A stretch of 64,000 nucleotides of DNA from Nocardia macrotermitis (GCF_009604405.1 NZ_WEGK01000010.1:62001-126000); one strand, 5' to 3'; positions 42,927 through 52,200 are shown, counted from the stretch's first letter. The notes: generated by a model not told the origin, from the sequence alone. Program-made: numbers and translations.

Positions 42927-43847
42927 CTACGCCGTCGGTATTTCGGTGCGACTGATTGCGCGGGGGATTCCGAGGGCGGCCAGTTTGTCGGGGTTGCGGA
43001 TGCCGTAGCCGTTGACGATCTTGTCGTCGGCGATCTCGAACACGAGGAGGGCCTCCAGCGTGTCCTCGATATAGCACGCGAGCGCTGGTTGGCTGTTGCA
43101 GTTCACTGTCTCGATGCGCACCTGAGGTCGCCGCTGCGCGTATCGGAAGAGCGCCATGAATATCGTGCCCACCCGTTCGGCGCCGACCATGACCAGGTCC
43201 GGCAGCGCGGTCACCTTGCCGCCACTGTCGGTGGTCCAGGTGATGTCCGGCGCGAGCATCGACAGCAAACCTTCCATGTCCCCGGTGGTCGCGGCGGCGA
43301 TGAAGCGTTCGGTGACCGCGGCGGTTCGGGCCGTGTCGACGGGGCCGTAGCGTTTACGCCGGGCTTGCACGTGGCTGCGGGCCCGGCGGGCCGTCTGATG
43401 CACGGTGGCGACGGATCTGCCTGTCGCGGAGGCGATCTCGTCGTAATCGAAACCGAAGACCTCACGCAGCACGAAGACCGCGCGCTCGATGGGGGTGAGC
43501 GTCTCCAGCACCACCAGCATCCCCATCGAGACCGATTCGGTGAGCACCACATCGCTGGAGGCGTCGCCGTCGGCGAGCAACAGCGGCTCGGGCAACCACG
43601 GCCCGACATAGTCCTCGCGGCGGCTGGCACCGGCCCGCAACGCGTTCAACGCCTGTCGGGTAACCAGTTGGGCCAGATAGGATTTGGTGTTCCGGACGAC
43701 GGCCGGATCCACTCGCCGCCACCGCAGATAGCTGTCCTGCAACACATCGTCGGCTTCGCTCGCCGAGCCCAGAATCTCGTAGGCGATGGTGAACAGCAGC
43801 GGTCGCAGGTGCACGAAACGCTCGGTGTGCTCGTCGATGGGGGTCAC
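42927..43847 (-). CDS. ECF41-type RNA polymerase sigma factor with SnoaL-like C-terminus
   Basis: A 306-residue extracytoplasmic-function sigma factor. Region 2 (FTIAYEILGSASEADDVLQD) and region 4 (FVLREVFGFDYDEIASATGR) are joined by the linker motif WLPEP typical of ECF41. The C-terminal NTF2/SnoaL-like domain ends in GIRNPDKLAALG, the ECF41 NPDKL motif that modulates activity, so no separate anti-sigma factor is expected. GTG 43847 overlaps the stop of the upstream flavoprotein (GTGA). ECF41 genes usually sit beside an oxidoreductase, CMD protein or epimerase, as here. Confidence 0.92.
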   Translation of the reverse strand: MTPIDEHTERFVHLRPLLFTIAYEILGSASEADDVLQDSYLRWRRVDPAVVRNTKSYLAQLVTRQALNALRAGASRREDYVGPWLPEPLLLADGDASSDVVLTESVSMGMLVVLETLTPIERAVFVLREVFGFDYDEIASATGRSVATVHQTARRARSHVQARRKRYGPVDTARTAAVTERFIAAATTGDMEGLLSMLAPDITWTTDSGGKVTALPDLVMVGAERVGTIFMALFRYAQRRPQVRIETVNCNSQPALACYIEDTLEALLVFEIADDKIVNGYGIRNPDKLAALGIPRAISRTEIPTA

Positions 43848-45037
43848 GACTGCACGATCCCCTCCGGCTCGGCCCCGCGCAATTCCCTGCGCCTGCCCAA
43901 CCCCAGGAACGAGGGGAGCGAGCCGGGTTTGCGGGCCTCCTTGCGGATGGTCCCGATCGGGCCCGCGAGACCCACCCGCTCCTTGATCAACCCGGCCACG
44001 CGCCCGCCGATGTACATCCGTACGGGGGTGTCGTCACGACGGCTGAACTGCATCGCACCCGCGCGGCCGCCCAAACCCACGGTGCACGCGGTGAAGGCCA
44101 CGTCCAGCACTTCGGGTTCCGTTCCCGCGATACGGGCGAGCACGTTGTCGGCGGCGCGAGCGCCCAGGGGCTGGGCGGCGTAGCAGCTCATCCGCAGCGG
44201 GCGGCCCGAGGGGGCGACCGCGTCCCCGGCGGCGACGACGCGATCATCATCGATGCTGGTCAGCGTCTCATCGGTCAGCAATCGGCCCATTTCATCGGTG
44301 CGGAGACCGCTGCGCGCCGCCAGTTCGGGCACCCCGAATCCGGCCGTCCAGATCGTGATCGCACCCGGCAGCACCTCGCCGTCGGCCAACACCACCCCGT
44401 CGCGCCGCACCTCACGCACTCGCGCGTCCTCGCGCACATCGACCCCGTTCCCGGCCAGCCACTTCGCCACCGACCGCCGGGCCGGATCCGAGAAATTCGC
44501 CGCCAACCTACCGCCTGCGACCAGCGTGACCGCGCGTCCCTGCTCGACGAGTTCGGAGGCGGTCTCGATTCCGGTCAGCCCGCCGCCTACCACCACGATC
44601 GGCGCGTCCGCGGGCACCTCCGCGAGCGCGGCCCGCAACCGCTGGGCGTGCTCGTATTCGGCTATCGGATAAGCGAACTCGACCGCTCCGGGCACCGACG
44701 CGGGCACCGCGGCGGTACTGCCCACCGCATAGACCACATAGTCGTACCCGAGCGCGCGCCCCGACCCCAACTCCACCCTGCGAGCAGCGGTATCAATGCG
44801 AACGGCACGATCCACGACCAGCCGCACCCCCGCCCCGAGCAACGTGTCGTAACCGACGCCGACATCGTGAGTACCGGCCACGAACTGGTGCAACCGCATC
44901 CGCTCGACGAACTCCGCCCGCGGATTGACCAGTGTGACCTCGACATCGCGCCGCCGCCGCAGCCGATTGGCCGCCACCGCACCGGCGTAACCGCCCCCGA
45001 TCACGACGACCTTGGTAATGGCATTGAAATCAGTCAT
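43844..45037 (-). CDS. NDH-2-like FAD/NAD(P) oxidoreductase
   Basis: A 397-residue pyridine nucleotide-disulfide-family flavoprotein. VVVIGGGYAGAVAANRLRRR is the FAD motif, VVVGGGLTGIETASELVEQG the NAD(P)H motif, and VVAAGDAVAPSGRPLRMSC the C-terminal FAD contact. It resembles type II NADH dehydrogenases and ECF41-linked oxidoreductases. Starts at 45085, 45073 and 45037 are possible; I choose ATG 45037 because the TGACATG dyad would otherwise lie inside the coding region. It is translationally coupled to the sigma factor. Confidence 0.87.
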   Translation of the reverse strand: MTDFNAITKVVVIGGGYAGAVAANRLRRRRDVEVTLVNPRAEFVERMRLHQFVAGTHDVGVGYDTLLGAGVRLVVDRAVRIDTAARRVELGSGRALGYDYVVYAVGSTAAVPASVPGAVEFAYPIAEYEHAQRLRAALAEVPADAPIVVVGGGLTGIETASELVEQGRAVTLVAGGRLAANFSDPARRSVAKWLAGNGVDVREDARVREVRRDGVVLADGEVLPGAITIWTAGFGVPELAARSGLRTDEMGRLLTDETLTSIDDDRVVAAGDAVAPSGRPLRMSCYAAQPLGARAADNVLARIAGTEPEVLDVAFTACTVGLGGRAGAMQFSRRDDTPVRMYIGGRVAGLIKERVGLAGPIGTIRKEARKPGSLPSFLGLGRRRELRGAEPEGIVQS

Positions 45038-45067
45038 GCCCTCGGGACACGCCGCACCACCCGAATC

Positions 45068-45089
45068 TGACATGAAGTGATGCATGTCA
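45068..45089. promoter_or_regulatory. TGACATG-N8-CATGTCA dyad upstream of the NDH/ECF41 operon
   Basis: Two perfect 7-base arms separated by 8 bases, 31 bases before the preferred start of the flavoprotein gene. It is a candidate binding site for a dimeric regulator of the ECF41 operon. Confidence 0.5.
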
Positions 45090-45353
45090 TATTTATGCTA
45101 GCGGGGAGTTCGGCGGCGGACAGGGCGTGGAGGCAGTAGGCGGCCGGGTCGACGCCGGCTCGAAGCCACGGAAAACGCTGCGCTGCAATATATCCGCGAC
45201 ATTGTCAGCCGTGATCTCGAACGCTTCGGGCACGGCGACTTCACCCCGACGTGGGCTCCGGTCGACGACATACGACATGGACCGGCACCGTCGTCATGAG
45301 GCCGGCGCATCGGCTCCCACTCGCACGACACCGACCACCCCGCCGCCGGAACC
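45086..45353. other. Spacer with possible degraded coding sequence
   Basis: The + strand frame ending with TGA at 45297-45299 contains ENAALQYIRDIVSRDLERFG and DFTPTWAPVDD, which look protein-like but have no start. A minus-strand frame (MSYVVDRSPRRGEVAVPEAF, 45093-45278) is also open. Neither has a ribosome site. I read the region as the decayed end of a lost gene and cannot tell which strand was coding. Confidence 0.3.
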
Positions 45354-46937
45354 TCATGCCCGCAACACTGTGACCTGACGACCGGATGGCGTTCGCGCCG
45401 AAGAGAATTCGGTCCGCTCGGCAATCGGCTTCGCAACCGGACGACGATCGAACACCACCAACGTCCCGGTATCCATCCCCAGCCGATCCAGATACCCGTC
45501 CAGCTGCACCAACCCGTCCGGCAGCGGATCCGCGCGGTTCCCGGTCCGCACTTTCAACTCGAGCGCCTCACGCTGCTCGTGCCTTTCTCCGTCGGCATCC
45601 CGAAACGGCTGACGCACCAACAGATCGATACGCCCACGTCCCACGCCCACCTCGCGATCGATATACCCGGCGCCGTTCACGATCCGATGCAGGTATGCCA
45701 TCAGAACCAACTGCGCGGCGGCCTCGTGATAATTGTCGCGAGCCGCCAGAACATCCCCGTGCTGAACCCAGAATGCGGCGAATTCTCGCAGCAACCGAGG
45801 AAAATCGATACGCCCGTCGGAAAATCGGAAGCTCGCGGGCGTCGCGGTGATCACGGTCTCGGTCCGCCCACCGAGCACCCGCACGATCACCTCTTGGTAG
45901 ATCGGATTCGCGAACCGCAACTCGTTCCCCTGCGCGATCAGGCCCAGATCGCGGACATATCCGAGGTCGTCGTCGAGAGTGATATCCCCGCTCGGTTCGG
46001 CTCCGGCAATGATGGGTTCGATCACCCGCTGCACCCGCGGTTGATTCAGCTTGTCGATCAACGAATCCAGATGTGTTGCGCGCGCACGGATCAGCCGCCC
46101 CTTGGCCTCCTCGACATGATCGATCGTGATCTTCTCGCGGACGCCCATCCCGTCGAATCCGACGATCTCCCACGCCAGCGCGTTGACCAGCCACGGCTGG
46201 CCTTGCGTGTAGTAGAACGCGAGATCGATCGCCTTGTCATCGAATTCCTGCCCGGTTTCGGCGGTATGCTGCCGATACAATTCGGCGACATCGGCCTTGG
46301 CGAAATCCCCGATCCGGATCGACTTGACCTTCACATTGAACGGGCTCGATGTGCCCAACCGAGTCGGATCACCACCCGAAGCGGCCTTGTAATCCCGCAC
46401 ATCCCGCAACCCACAGAGCACCACCGAATGGGCGAACATCTGCCGATTCTGAGTGAATCCCGCTCGCAATTGCCGAAGTACGCTGCGCAGACCCTCGCCC
46501 TGCAACGCATCTATTTCATCGAACAGGACCACCAGCGGTCGAGGGCATTGTTTGGCCCACGCCGCGAGCCCGGCCTTGAGCCGGGTACCCGGCGCGGCAT
46601 CCGGCCACGGCTGCGGCGGCAGCAGTTCCGACGGTAACTCCAGTAGTTCGGCGGTGAATCGAAGCTCACTCAACAGCACTTCCTCGACGCCGACGAAATC
46701 GTCACCGAACGGCTCGGCCGTCTCGCACGAGATCGGCAGCGCGAGAAACCGCCCCTCGGCAGTGAGTTCCCTGGCGAGCCCGAGCAGCACGGTAGTCTTG
46801 CCGCTCTGTCGCGGGGCGTGCACAACGAAATAGGACCCGTGCTCGATGTACATCCGGGAGCCCGGCAGCCGCTCCTGCGCGGGAAGCATGTAGTGCAGGT
46901 CCGGATCACACGGTCCCGCCGTGTTGAAGTACCTCAC
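45354..46937 (-). CDS. AAA-like ATPase with PD-(D/E)XK nuclease-like C-terminus
   Basis: A 527-residue protein. The N-terminal half is an ORC/AAA-like P-loop ATPase: Walker A APRQSGKTT near residue 43 and Walker B PLVVLFDEID near 140, with a sensor-like VVLCGLRDVRDYK. A winged-helix-like linker follows. The C-terminus, GRGRIDLLVRQPF and then ALELKV, has the D...ExK order of PD-(D/E)XK nucleases. GTG 46937 is preceded by TAGGGTGG. The domain pairing suggests a role in defence or mobile-element biology, but this family has no firm function. It lies alone in the accessory stretch. Confidence 0.85.
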   Translation of the reverse strand: MRYFNTAGPCDPDLHYMLPAQERLPGSRMYIEHGSYFVVHAPRQSGKTTVLLGLARELTAEGRFLALPISCETAEPFGDDFVGVEEVLLSELRFTAELLELPSELLPPQPWPDAAPGTRLKAGLAAWAKQCPRPLVVLFDEIDALQGEGLRSVLRQLRAGFTQNRQMFAHSVVLCGLRDVRDYKAASGGDPTRLGTSSPFNVKVKSIRIGDFAKADVAELYRQHTAETGQEFDDKAIDLAFYYTQGQPWLVNALAWEIVGFDGMGVREKITIDHVEEAKGRLIRARATHLDSLIDKLNQPRVQRVIEPIIAGAEPSGDITLDDDLGYVRDLGLIAQGNELRFANPIYQEVIVRVLGGRTETVITATPASFRFSDGRIDFPRLLREFAAFWVQHGDVLAARDNYHEAAAQLVLMAYLHRIVNGAGYIDREVGVGRGRIDLLVRQPFRDADGERHEQREALELKVRTGNRADPLPDGLVQLDGYLDRLGMDTGTLVVFDRRPVAKPIAERTEFSSARTPSGRQVTVLRA

Positions 46938-47104
46938 CCGGCCACCCTACCGACCCGCACCAGAGCCGAACTCCACCTCAACTCGACAATTTTCTCGACT
47001 GCCGCAGTAGTGGTGTCGGTGGTCGGTCGCGCCGGTGAGCGAGCGGTAACCGGCGGAACAAGCGGATACCCAACCGATCCGACCGCCACCGCGAACGCCA
47101 GACC

Positions 47105-47338
47105 TTGACCGCCGCTACCGGCGCGGTGTCACCGGAAGCCGCCGAACGCGCCGAGCTCAGGCTTCGGGCGAAGAAGTCGATGTGGATGACGAAGCGTTGG
47201 CGCAAACAGCGGGATGCCCCGTTGGGCGACATCGTCACCGACACATTGATCCGTCGAGTCTCGAAGGGTATGGCGGACTCGGCGACCACCACGGCTCGTA
47301 TCGCGCGCATCCGCGGGCGCACGGGAACGATGAAGTGA
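47105..47338 (+). CDS. Possible short basic protein or gene remnant
   Basis: The frame from TTG 47105 (or GTG 47126) encodes 70-77 residues: VSPEAAERAELRLRAKKSMW, then RWRKQRDAPLGDIVTDTLIR. It is highly basic, with good third-position bias, but lacks a ribosome site. It may be a fragment of a DNA-binding or mobile-element protein. The flanking 46938-47104 and 47339-47528 hold no convincing gene. Confidence 0.35.
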   Translation: MTAATGAVSPEAAERAELRLRAKKSMWMTKRWRKQRDAPLGDIVTDTLIRRVSKGMADSATTTARIARIRGRTGTMK

Positions 47339-47528
47339 ATCAACGCATTCCTCGAGCATTGCACGAAAACCGAGCGGTATCCGAAGAGGCTCGGGACGGA
47401 CCAGCGGTCGTGCCGTCAGACCGGGCGGTGCAGGCCCGGATCGCCTCCACCGGAACAACTTCGGGCAACACCGGGCCCGTCCCGAATCGATATCGACCGG
47501 GCCGGGCCACGGGTGCGGCAGAGGTCAC

Positions 47529-48776
47529 CTACTTGGCGGTGATCTTCACTCCTGGGATCTGTGTGCCGCAGGCCGGGGAGGCGTTCGGGTCGGGGACGAA
47601 GGTGGTGCCGCGGAGGATGGTGATGTAGGTGCAGTCGCCGGGGCCGCCTACCGAGTAGGCGTTGGGGTGTTCGAAATCTGTTGGCTGGGTGAACAATCCG
47701 CCTGCGGTCCAGGTCTTGTCGGGGCGCAGGGCGCTGATGAACTGCTGTTGGGTGGCGGTGCAGCCTGCTTTTTCCAGGCCGTGCAGGAGGAGGTCGGCGC
47801 TGAGCCAGCCGACCGCCTGGGAGAAGGACGGGATTCCGTTGGGGGCGCCGGCGTACTTCTGCAGGGCTGCGGACCATGCCTTGGTGGCGTCGGTGCCGAG
47901 TTCGACGGGGGCGTAAGAAGTCATGAAGCCGACGCCCTGGGCGGGCCCGATGGAGGGCGGGGAGTCGAGCAGTTCGGAACCGTAACCCGTCGCCAGGAGG
48001 ATGGACTCGAGCTGTACACCGGCCTGTCGCAGGCCGGTCACCAGGGCGAAGGCGGTGTCGGGGTTGATCGGCGCGTACAGCACGTCCGCGCCGGAATCCT
48101 TGATGCCCAGGACCGTCGCGCCCACGTCGGTGGTGCCCGGTTGCAGGCGTTCGTTGACGTAGCCGCGAGCCAGACCGGCATGTTCGGCCGAGACCGCCGC
48201 GCCCTCGGCGGCCTTGGAGGCGCTGGGCACGTTGTAGCCGACGACCGCGACCTTGGTGCCGCCGAGCTTCTTCCAGTAGTCACCCAGAGTTGTTGCGGCA
48301 CCGTCCCAATCGTCGTTCGACATGGCCGGGAACAGATTCTCGAACTTGGGGTTCGCCCACTGCGAGCCGCCGTCGAACGCACCGCCCAGGAACGGTGTGG
48401 TGCGGGCCTGCGTTCCCGCGTACTGACCCGCACCGAAGAAGTAGGTGCTCGCGGGCAGGACCGCGAATACCTTCTCCTGCTGCACAAGTCGCTGCGTCGC
48501 GGTCAGCGCGCCCTGTGGCGTGGACTGATCGTCACCCATGACGACGTCGAACTGCCGAGTGGCGCATTTCCCGCCCGCAGCCTTGTACGCCGCGAACCGC
48601 GCCTTCACCCCGCTCTCGGTCTGCGCCCAGTGCGCGACCGAACTGCCGCTGAGCGAGGTGAGCACGCCGATCTTCAACGGCCCCTTGGGATCGTTCGCCC
48701 CGGCCCCGCCGCCACAGGCGGACACGAGCAGCGCCACGGAACACAGCCCCGCGGCGATCGCACGAAATCTGCGCAT
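47529..48776 (-). CDS. Branched-chain-amino-acid-type ABC substrate-binding lipoprotein
   Basis: A 415-residue extracytoplasmic binding protein. The signal sequence MRRFRAIAAGLCSVALLVSA ends in a lipobox (LVSAC), so it is lipid-anchored at the cell surface. The mature part begins LKIGVLTSLSGSSVA, the periplasmic-binding fold of LivJ-type proteins, which also bind aromatic and other carboxylates. No permease or ATPase genes follow, so it is an orphan. ATG 48776 has GGAGGAA 7 bases upstream. Located 69 bp behind the ligase/DUF35-thiolase operon, it probably captures that pathway's substrate. Confidence 0.9.
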   Translation of the reverse strand: MRRFRAIAAGLCSVALLVSACGGGAGANDPKGPLKIGVLTSLSGSSVAHWAQTESGVKARFAAYKAAGGKCATRQFDVVMGDDQSTPQGALTATQRLVQQEKVFAVLPASTYFFGAGQYAGTQARTTPFLGGAFDGGSQWANPKFENLFPAMSNDDWDGAATTLGDYWKKLGGTKVAVVGYNVPSASKAAEGAAVSAEHAGLARGYVNERLQPGTTDVGATVLGIKDSGADVLYAPINPDTAFALVTGLRQAGVQLESILLATGYGSELLDSPPSIGPAQGVGFMTSYAPVELGTDATKAWSAALQKYAGAPNGIPSFSQAVGWLSADLLLHGLEKAGCTATQQQFISALRPDKTWTAGGLFTQPTDFEHPNAYSVGGPGDCTYITILRGTTFVPDPNASPACGTQIPGVKITAK

Positions 48777-48845
48777 GTGAATTCCTCCGTTCCACGTCCG
48801 GCCGCATTGCCGGACGGTCCATCTCTGCACTCTCGAGTCGGTAGA

Positions 48846-50687
48846 TCAATTGCGGCGCAACAGCATCGCGCCACCGGGCGCGCCGCCACCGGTCGTCACC
48901 ACCGCCACCCGCGCGTCGCGCACCTGACGCTCCCCGCCCTCGCCGCGCAATTGCAGGATCGCCTCCCGCAGATGGCCGAACCCGTGCAGCCGTCCGGCCG
49001 AGAGCTGCCCGCCGTGCGGGTTCACCGGCAGACGGCCGTCGAGCGCGATTCCCTTTCCGCCGGCGATGAATTCGGTCGCGCCGCCCGGTTCGCAGAAGCC
49101 CAGGCCCTCGAGCCAGGACACTGCGTTGAAGGTGAATCCGTCGTAGAGCAGGGCGAGATCGACATCGTCGCGAGTCAGCGAGGTCCGGGTCCACAGGTGC
49201 CGAGCGGGGCCCTGGGTCTGCGGTTCGTGAGTGAAAGTGTCCTGGTCCCAACTCATTCGCTCGAGTACCTGGATCCCGACCGCGTCGACCAGGACCGGCG
49301 GCCGTGGCCGATCGGCGGCGGTCTCCACGGCCGACACGATCACGGCGATCGCACCGTCCATCGGAACATCGCAGTCGTACAGCCCGAACGGTGTCGACAC
49401 CATTCTGGCGGCGAAGTAATCGTCCACGGTCAGCGAATCCCGGTACACCGCTTCGGGATTGAGCGCGGCATTGGCCCGGCTGTTGACCGCGATCGCCGCC
49501 AGCATCGAACGATCCGCACCGTACCGGTGGAAGTAGTGCGAGGCCTGCATGGCGATCCAGTTCGCCGCGGACGTCGCGCCGAACGGTGCGCGCTCGGCCA
49601 TCATCCCGATCGCCCGCCCCGATTCGGCGGCATACCTGCCCGACCGCACCAACGCGGAATGCGAAGACTCCCAAGAGGTATGGAAGCACAGCACGTGCTT
49701 GCACAGTCCGGACGCCACCGCCAGCATGGCCGCGATGACCGCGCCGGTCTGCCCCGGAGTGTCACCCACGGCGTTGATCCAGGTGGGCCGCAACTGCAAG
49801 GCCTCGGCCAGCGGCACGATCCCGCCCTCGGACATTCCCGGCGGACCGCTGCGTCCCGGATACGTTGAGAGACCGTCGATCTCGTCGAAGGTGAGCCCGG
49901 CGTCCTCGACAGCCCGCTGGCACGCCTCGACGGTCAACGACAGCGGATCGACCAGCAGCCGACGTCCCACCCGCGACTGACCGACGCCGGTCAACGCGAC
50001 CCGATCCTCGAATTTCGACATCGAGGCCATCGGCCGCAACGCAGAGTCGATTTCGCGCGGCTCGGGCAGAGAAGCCTTCTCCCCCAACCGATCCGGATCG
50101 GGCTCGAACAGCGGCAGATAGATCTCCTCGGTCTCGGGCCCACACCGCTCGAACAGCACGCGCACCGGCATACCGACATACACGTCCTCGACCGCGCAGT
50201 GCACGATATTCGTCGTGAGCCGCGCCCCGTCGTCCTCGGCCAGTGCCACGATCGCGACCACGTACGTCGGCGGAAACTCGGGCAGCCACTGCTGGTGGTT
50301 CACCGTAAACCCAAGCACCACACCATGTCCGGACACAGCCGCCGCGGAAATATCGGCGCTACTACACACCCGGCACCGCGGCAGCGGCGGATGCGTATAC
50401 GCCTCGCATTCGCCGCAACGCCCGATGCGCAGCACACCGTCCGCCCCGGACGCCCAGAACTCCGCCGTCGCCAGCGTGGGTTGCGGAATCGGGCGCACCA
50501 CCGGAGAGCCGACCACAGGCAGCCCGACACCGCCATCCGAACCCGACGTCCCCGAACGTGAAGCAGCATCGTCGGGGCGCGAGGCCGCAGCAGCGTCCGG
50601 ACGCAGCCCCCTGGACCCGTCCGGATGCGATGCACGAGAGCCGACCGAGTGTGGTTCAGCCGGATTGTTGTCGCTGGTGGTGCTCAT
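48846..50687 (-). CDS. DUF35 (Zn/OB-fold) - thiolase-like fusion, Ltp2-type aldolase candidate
   Basis: A 613-residue two-domain protein. After a 55-residue Gly/Ser/Asp-rich tail, a Zn ribbon (C91, C94, C105, C108; CxxC-x10-CxxC) and OB-fold make a DUF35 domain. From about 225 on, a thiolase/SCP2-type domain follows (VALTGVGQSRVGR, NPHGGQLSAGRLHGFGHL). DLALLYDGFTFN keeps the Tyr seen in Ltp2 steroid side-chain aldolases, and no typical nucleophilic Cys motif is evident. In known systems the DUF35 partner (ChsH2-like) and Ltp2 are separate chains. It would cleave a beta-hydroxyacyl-CoA by retro-aldol reaction (inference). ATG 50687 follows AGGAG. Confidence 0.88.
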   Translation of the reverse strand: MSTTSDNNPAEPHSVGSRASHPDGSRGLRPDAAAASRPDDAASRSGTSGSDGGVGLPVVGSPVVRPIPQPTLATAEFWASGADGVLRIGRCGECEAYTHPPLPRCRVCSSADISAAAVSGHGVVLGFTVNHQQWLPEFPPTYVVAIVALAEDDGARLTTNIVHCAVEDVYVGMPVRVLFERCGPETEEIYLPLFEPDPDRLGEKASLPEPREIDSALRPMASMSKFEDRVALTGVGQSRVGRRLLVDPLSLTVEACQRAVEDAGLTFDEIDGLSTYPGRSGPPGMSEGGIVPLAEALQLRPTWINAVGDTPGQTGAVIAAMLAVASGLCKHVLCFHTSWESSHSALVRSGRYAAESGRAIGMMAERAPFGATSAANWIAMQASHYFHRYGADRSMLAAIAVNSRANAALNPEAVYRDSLTVDDYFAARMVSTPFGLYDCDVPMDGAIAVIVSAVETAADRPRPPVLVDAVGIQVLERMSWDQDTFTHEPQTQGPARHLWTRTSLTRDDVDLALLYDGFTFNAVSWLEGLGFCEPGGATEFIAGGKGIALDGRLPVNPHGGQLSAGRLHGFGHLREAILQLRGEGGERQVRDARVAVVTTGGGAPGGAMLLRRN

Positions 50688-50701
50688 GGTCGTCTCCTGG
50701 G

Positions 50702-52192
50702 TTACGGGCGCTCGGCGGTGAGGGTGGCGACGATGTCGCGGCGGACCAGTTTGCCTGTGACCGTGCGCGGGAGTTCCGGCCAGAAGTTGATGCGATCGGG
50801 GGTTCTGGAGCCGCGCAAGGCTTTTCGCACCTCGGCGCGCAGTCCGTCCGGGTCCGGCGCGGAACCGTCGCGGGGCACCACGACCGCTTCGATGCGCTGA
50901 CCCCATTCCTCGTCGGGGACCCCGATCACCACCGCGTCCAGCACGTCCGGATGACGCAGCAGCACATCCTCGATCTCGGCCGGGGCGATGTTCTCCGCGC
51001 CGCGGATGATCGTGTCGTCGGCGCGGCCCTCCACGAACAGGTAGCCGTCGGCGTCCAGGTGGCCGTGGTCGCGGGTGTCGAACCAGCCGTCGTCGTCGGT
51101 GGCGCTGCCCTGTCCGGCGTATTCGCCCGAAACCTGTTCTCCCCGAACCCATATGCGGCCGGAAACACCCGGCTCGGTGGCCGCGTCCAGCTCGTCCCGG
51201 ATCTCGAGTTCGATGCCGGGCACCGGCCGTCCGGCCGAGCCGAGGCGGGCGCGCACCGCCGGATCCTCGCTGGTGAGCGCGGTCCGGTGCTCATCGGGGC
51301 CGAGTACCGCGATGGTCGAGGAGGTTTCGGTCAGGCCGTAGGCATTGACGAATTCGACGTGCGGCCATTCCCGCAGCGCGGTCTCGATCACCCGCAGCGG
51401 CATGCGCGCACCACCGTAGGCCAGGGTGCGCAGAGCGGGTGCGGATCGAGAAAGGTTGGGGGCGTCCATGATTCGGGCGAGCATCGTCGGCACCACCATC
51501 GCGTTGGTGACCCGCTCCGAACGCACCAGGTCCAGCCAGCCCTCGGGGGTGAACTGCTCGAGGGTGAGCACTCGACGCCCGGAGTAGAGGTTCGAGAGCA
51601 CATTCGACACCGCGGCGATGTGATAGGGCGGCACGCTCATCAGCGCGGCCTCGTCCTGCTGCGCACCGGCGAATTCCACGGTGCCCAGCACGTACGACAC
51701 CAGATTGTGGTGTCGCAGCACGACTCCCTTCGGGGCGGAGGTGGTGCCGCTGGTGTAGATCAGCACGGCCGGGGCGTCGGATTCCACCGGATCACCGCTG
51801 CCATCGGCATCCGCCGCGTCGGTGAGCCACTCGGCCGGGCTGCGCACGCTCAATCCCGCCGCGCGCAACGCACTCGCCTGCTCCGGATCGCAAATACCCA
51901 GTGCCCGCGGATGATTCGACAGCAACGCGGCCAGCTGCCCGGCACCCAGCCGGTAGTTGACCGGGACCAGCGGCACCCCCGCGCGGGCGGCGGCGAACAG
52001 TGCGACGTGGAAGGCCGGGCCGTTGACGGCCAGATAGACCACCGAATCGGCATCGCTGTCCCGAATCAGGCGCGCCCCGCCGGCGGCGAGTTCACGGAGC
52101 CGGACCGGCGTCAGGCCGTCCCCGCCCCGACCGACCACCGGCCGGTCACCGAATCCGTCGGCGGCCATGTCCAGCAACATAGAGACGTTCAC
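50702..52192 (-). CDS. Acyl-CoA ligase (AMP-forming)
   Basis: A 496-residue ANL-superfamily ligase. IYTSGTTSAPKG is the P-loop, VNAYGLTETSS the A5 region, DTRDHGHLDADGYL the ATP-binding Asp motif, and TVTGKLVRRD carries the C-terminal catalytic Lys. It activates a carboxylic acid to its CoA thioester via the adenylate, probably feeding the DUF35-thiolase 14 bp downstream. GTG 52192 gives VNVSMLLDMAADGFG, matching family N-termini; ATG 52180 is an alternative. It is divergent from the crotonase at 52375. Confidence 0.92.
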   Translation of the reverse strand: MNVSMLLDMAADGFGDRPVVGRGGDGLTPVRLRELAAGGARLIRDSDADSVVYLAVNGPAFHVALFAAARAGVPLVPVNYRLGAGQLAALLSNHPRALGICDPEQASALRAAGLSVRSPAEWLTDAADADGSGDPVESDAPAVLIYTSGTTSAPKGVVLRHHNLVSYVLGTVEFAGAQQDEAALMSVPPYHIAAVSNVLSNLYSGRRVLTLEQFTPEGWLDLVRSERVTNAMVVPTMLARIMDAPNLSRSAPALRTLAYGGARMPLRVIETALREWPHVEFVNAYGLTETSSTIAVLGPDEHRTALTSEDPAVRARLGSAGRPVPGIELEIRDELDAATEPGVSGRIWVRGEQVSGEYAGQGSATDDDGWFDTRDHGHLDADGYLFVEGRADDTIIRGAENIAPAEIEDVLLRHPDVLDAVVIGVPDEEWGQRIEAVVVPRDGSAPDPDGLRAEVRKALRGSRTPDRINFWPELPRTVTGKLVRRDIVATLTAERP

Positions 52193-52200
52193 CCGGAGAA

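Noticed and set aside
47667..49868. 733-codon + strand frame
   Set aside because: Antisense to the binding lipoprotein and the DUF35-thiolase, whose motifs are unambiguous.
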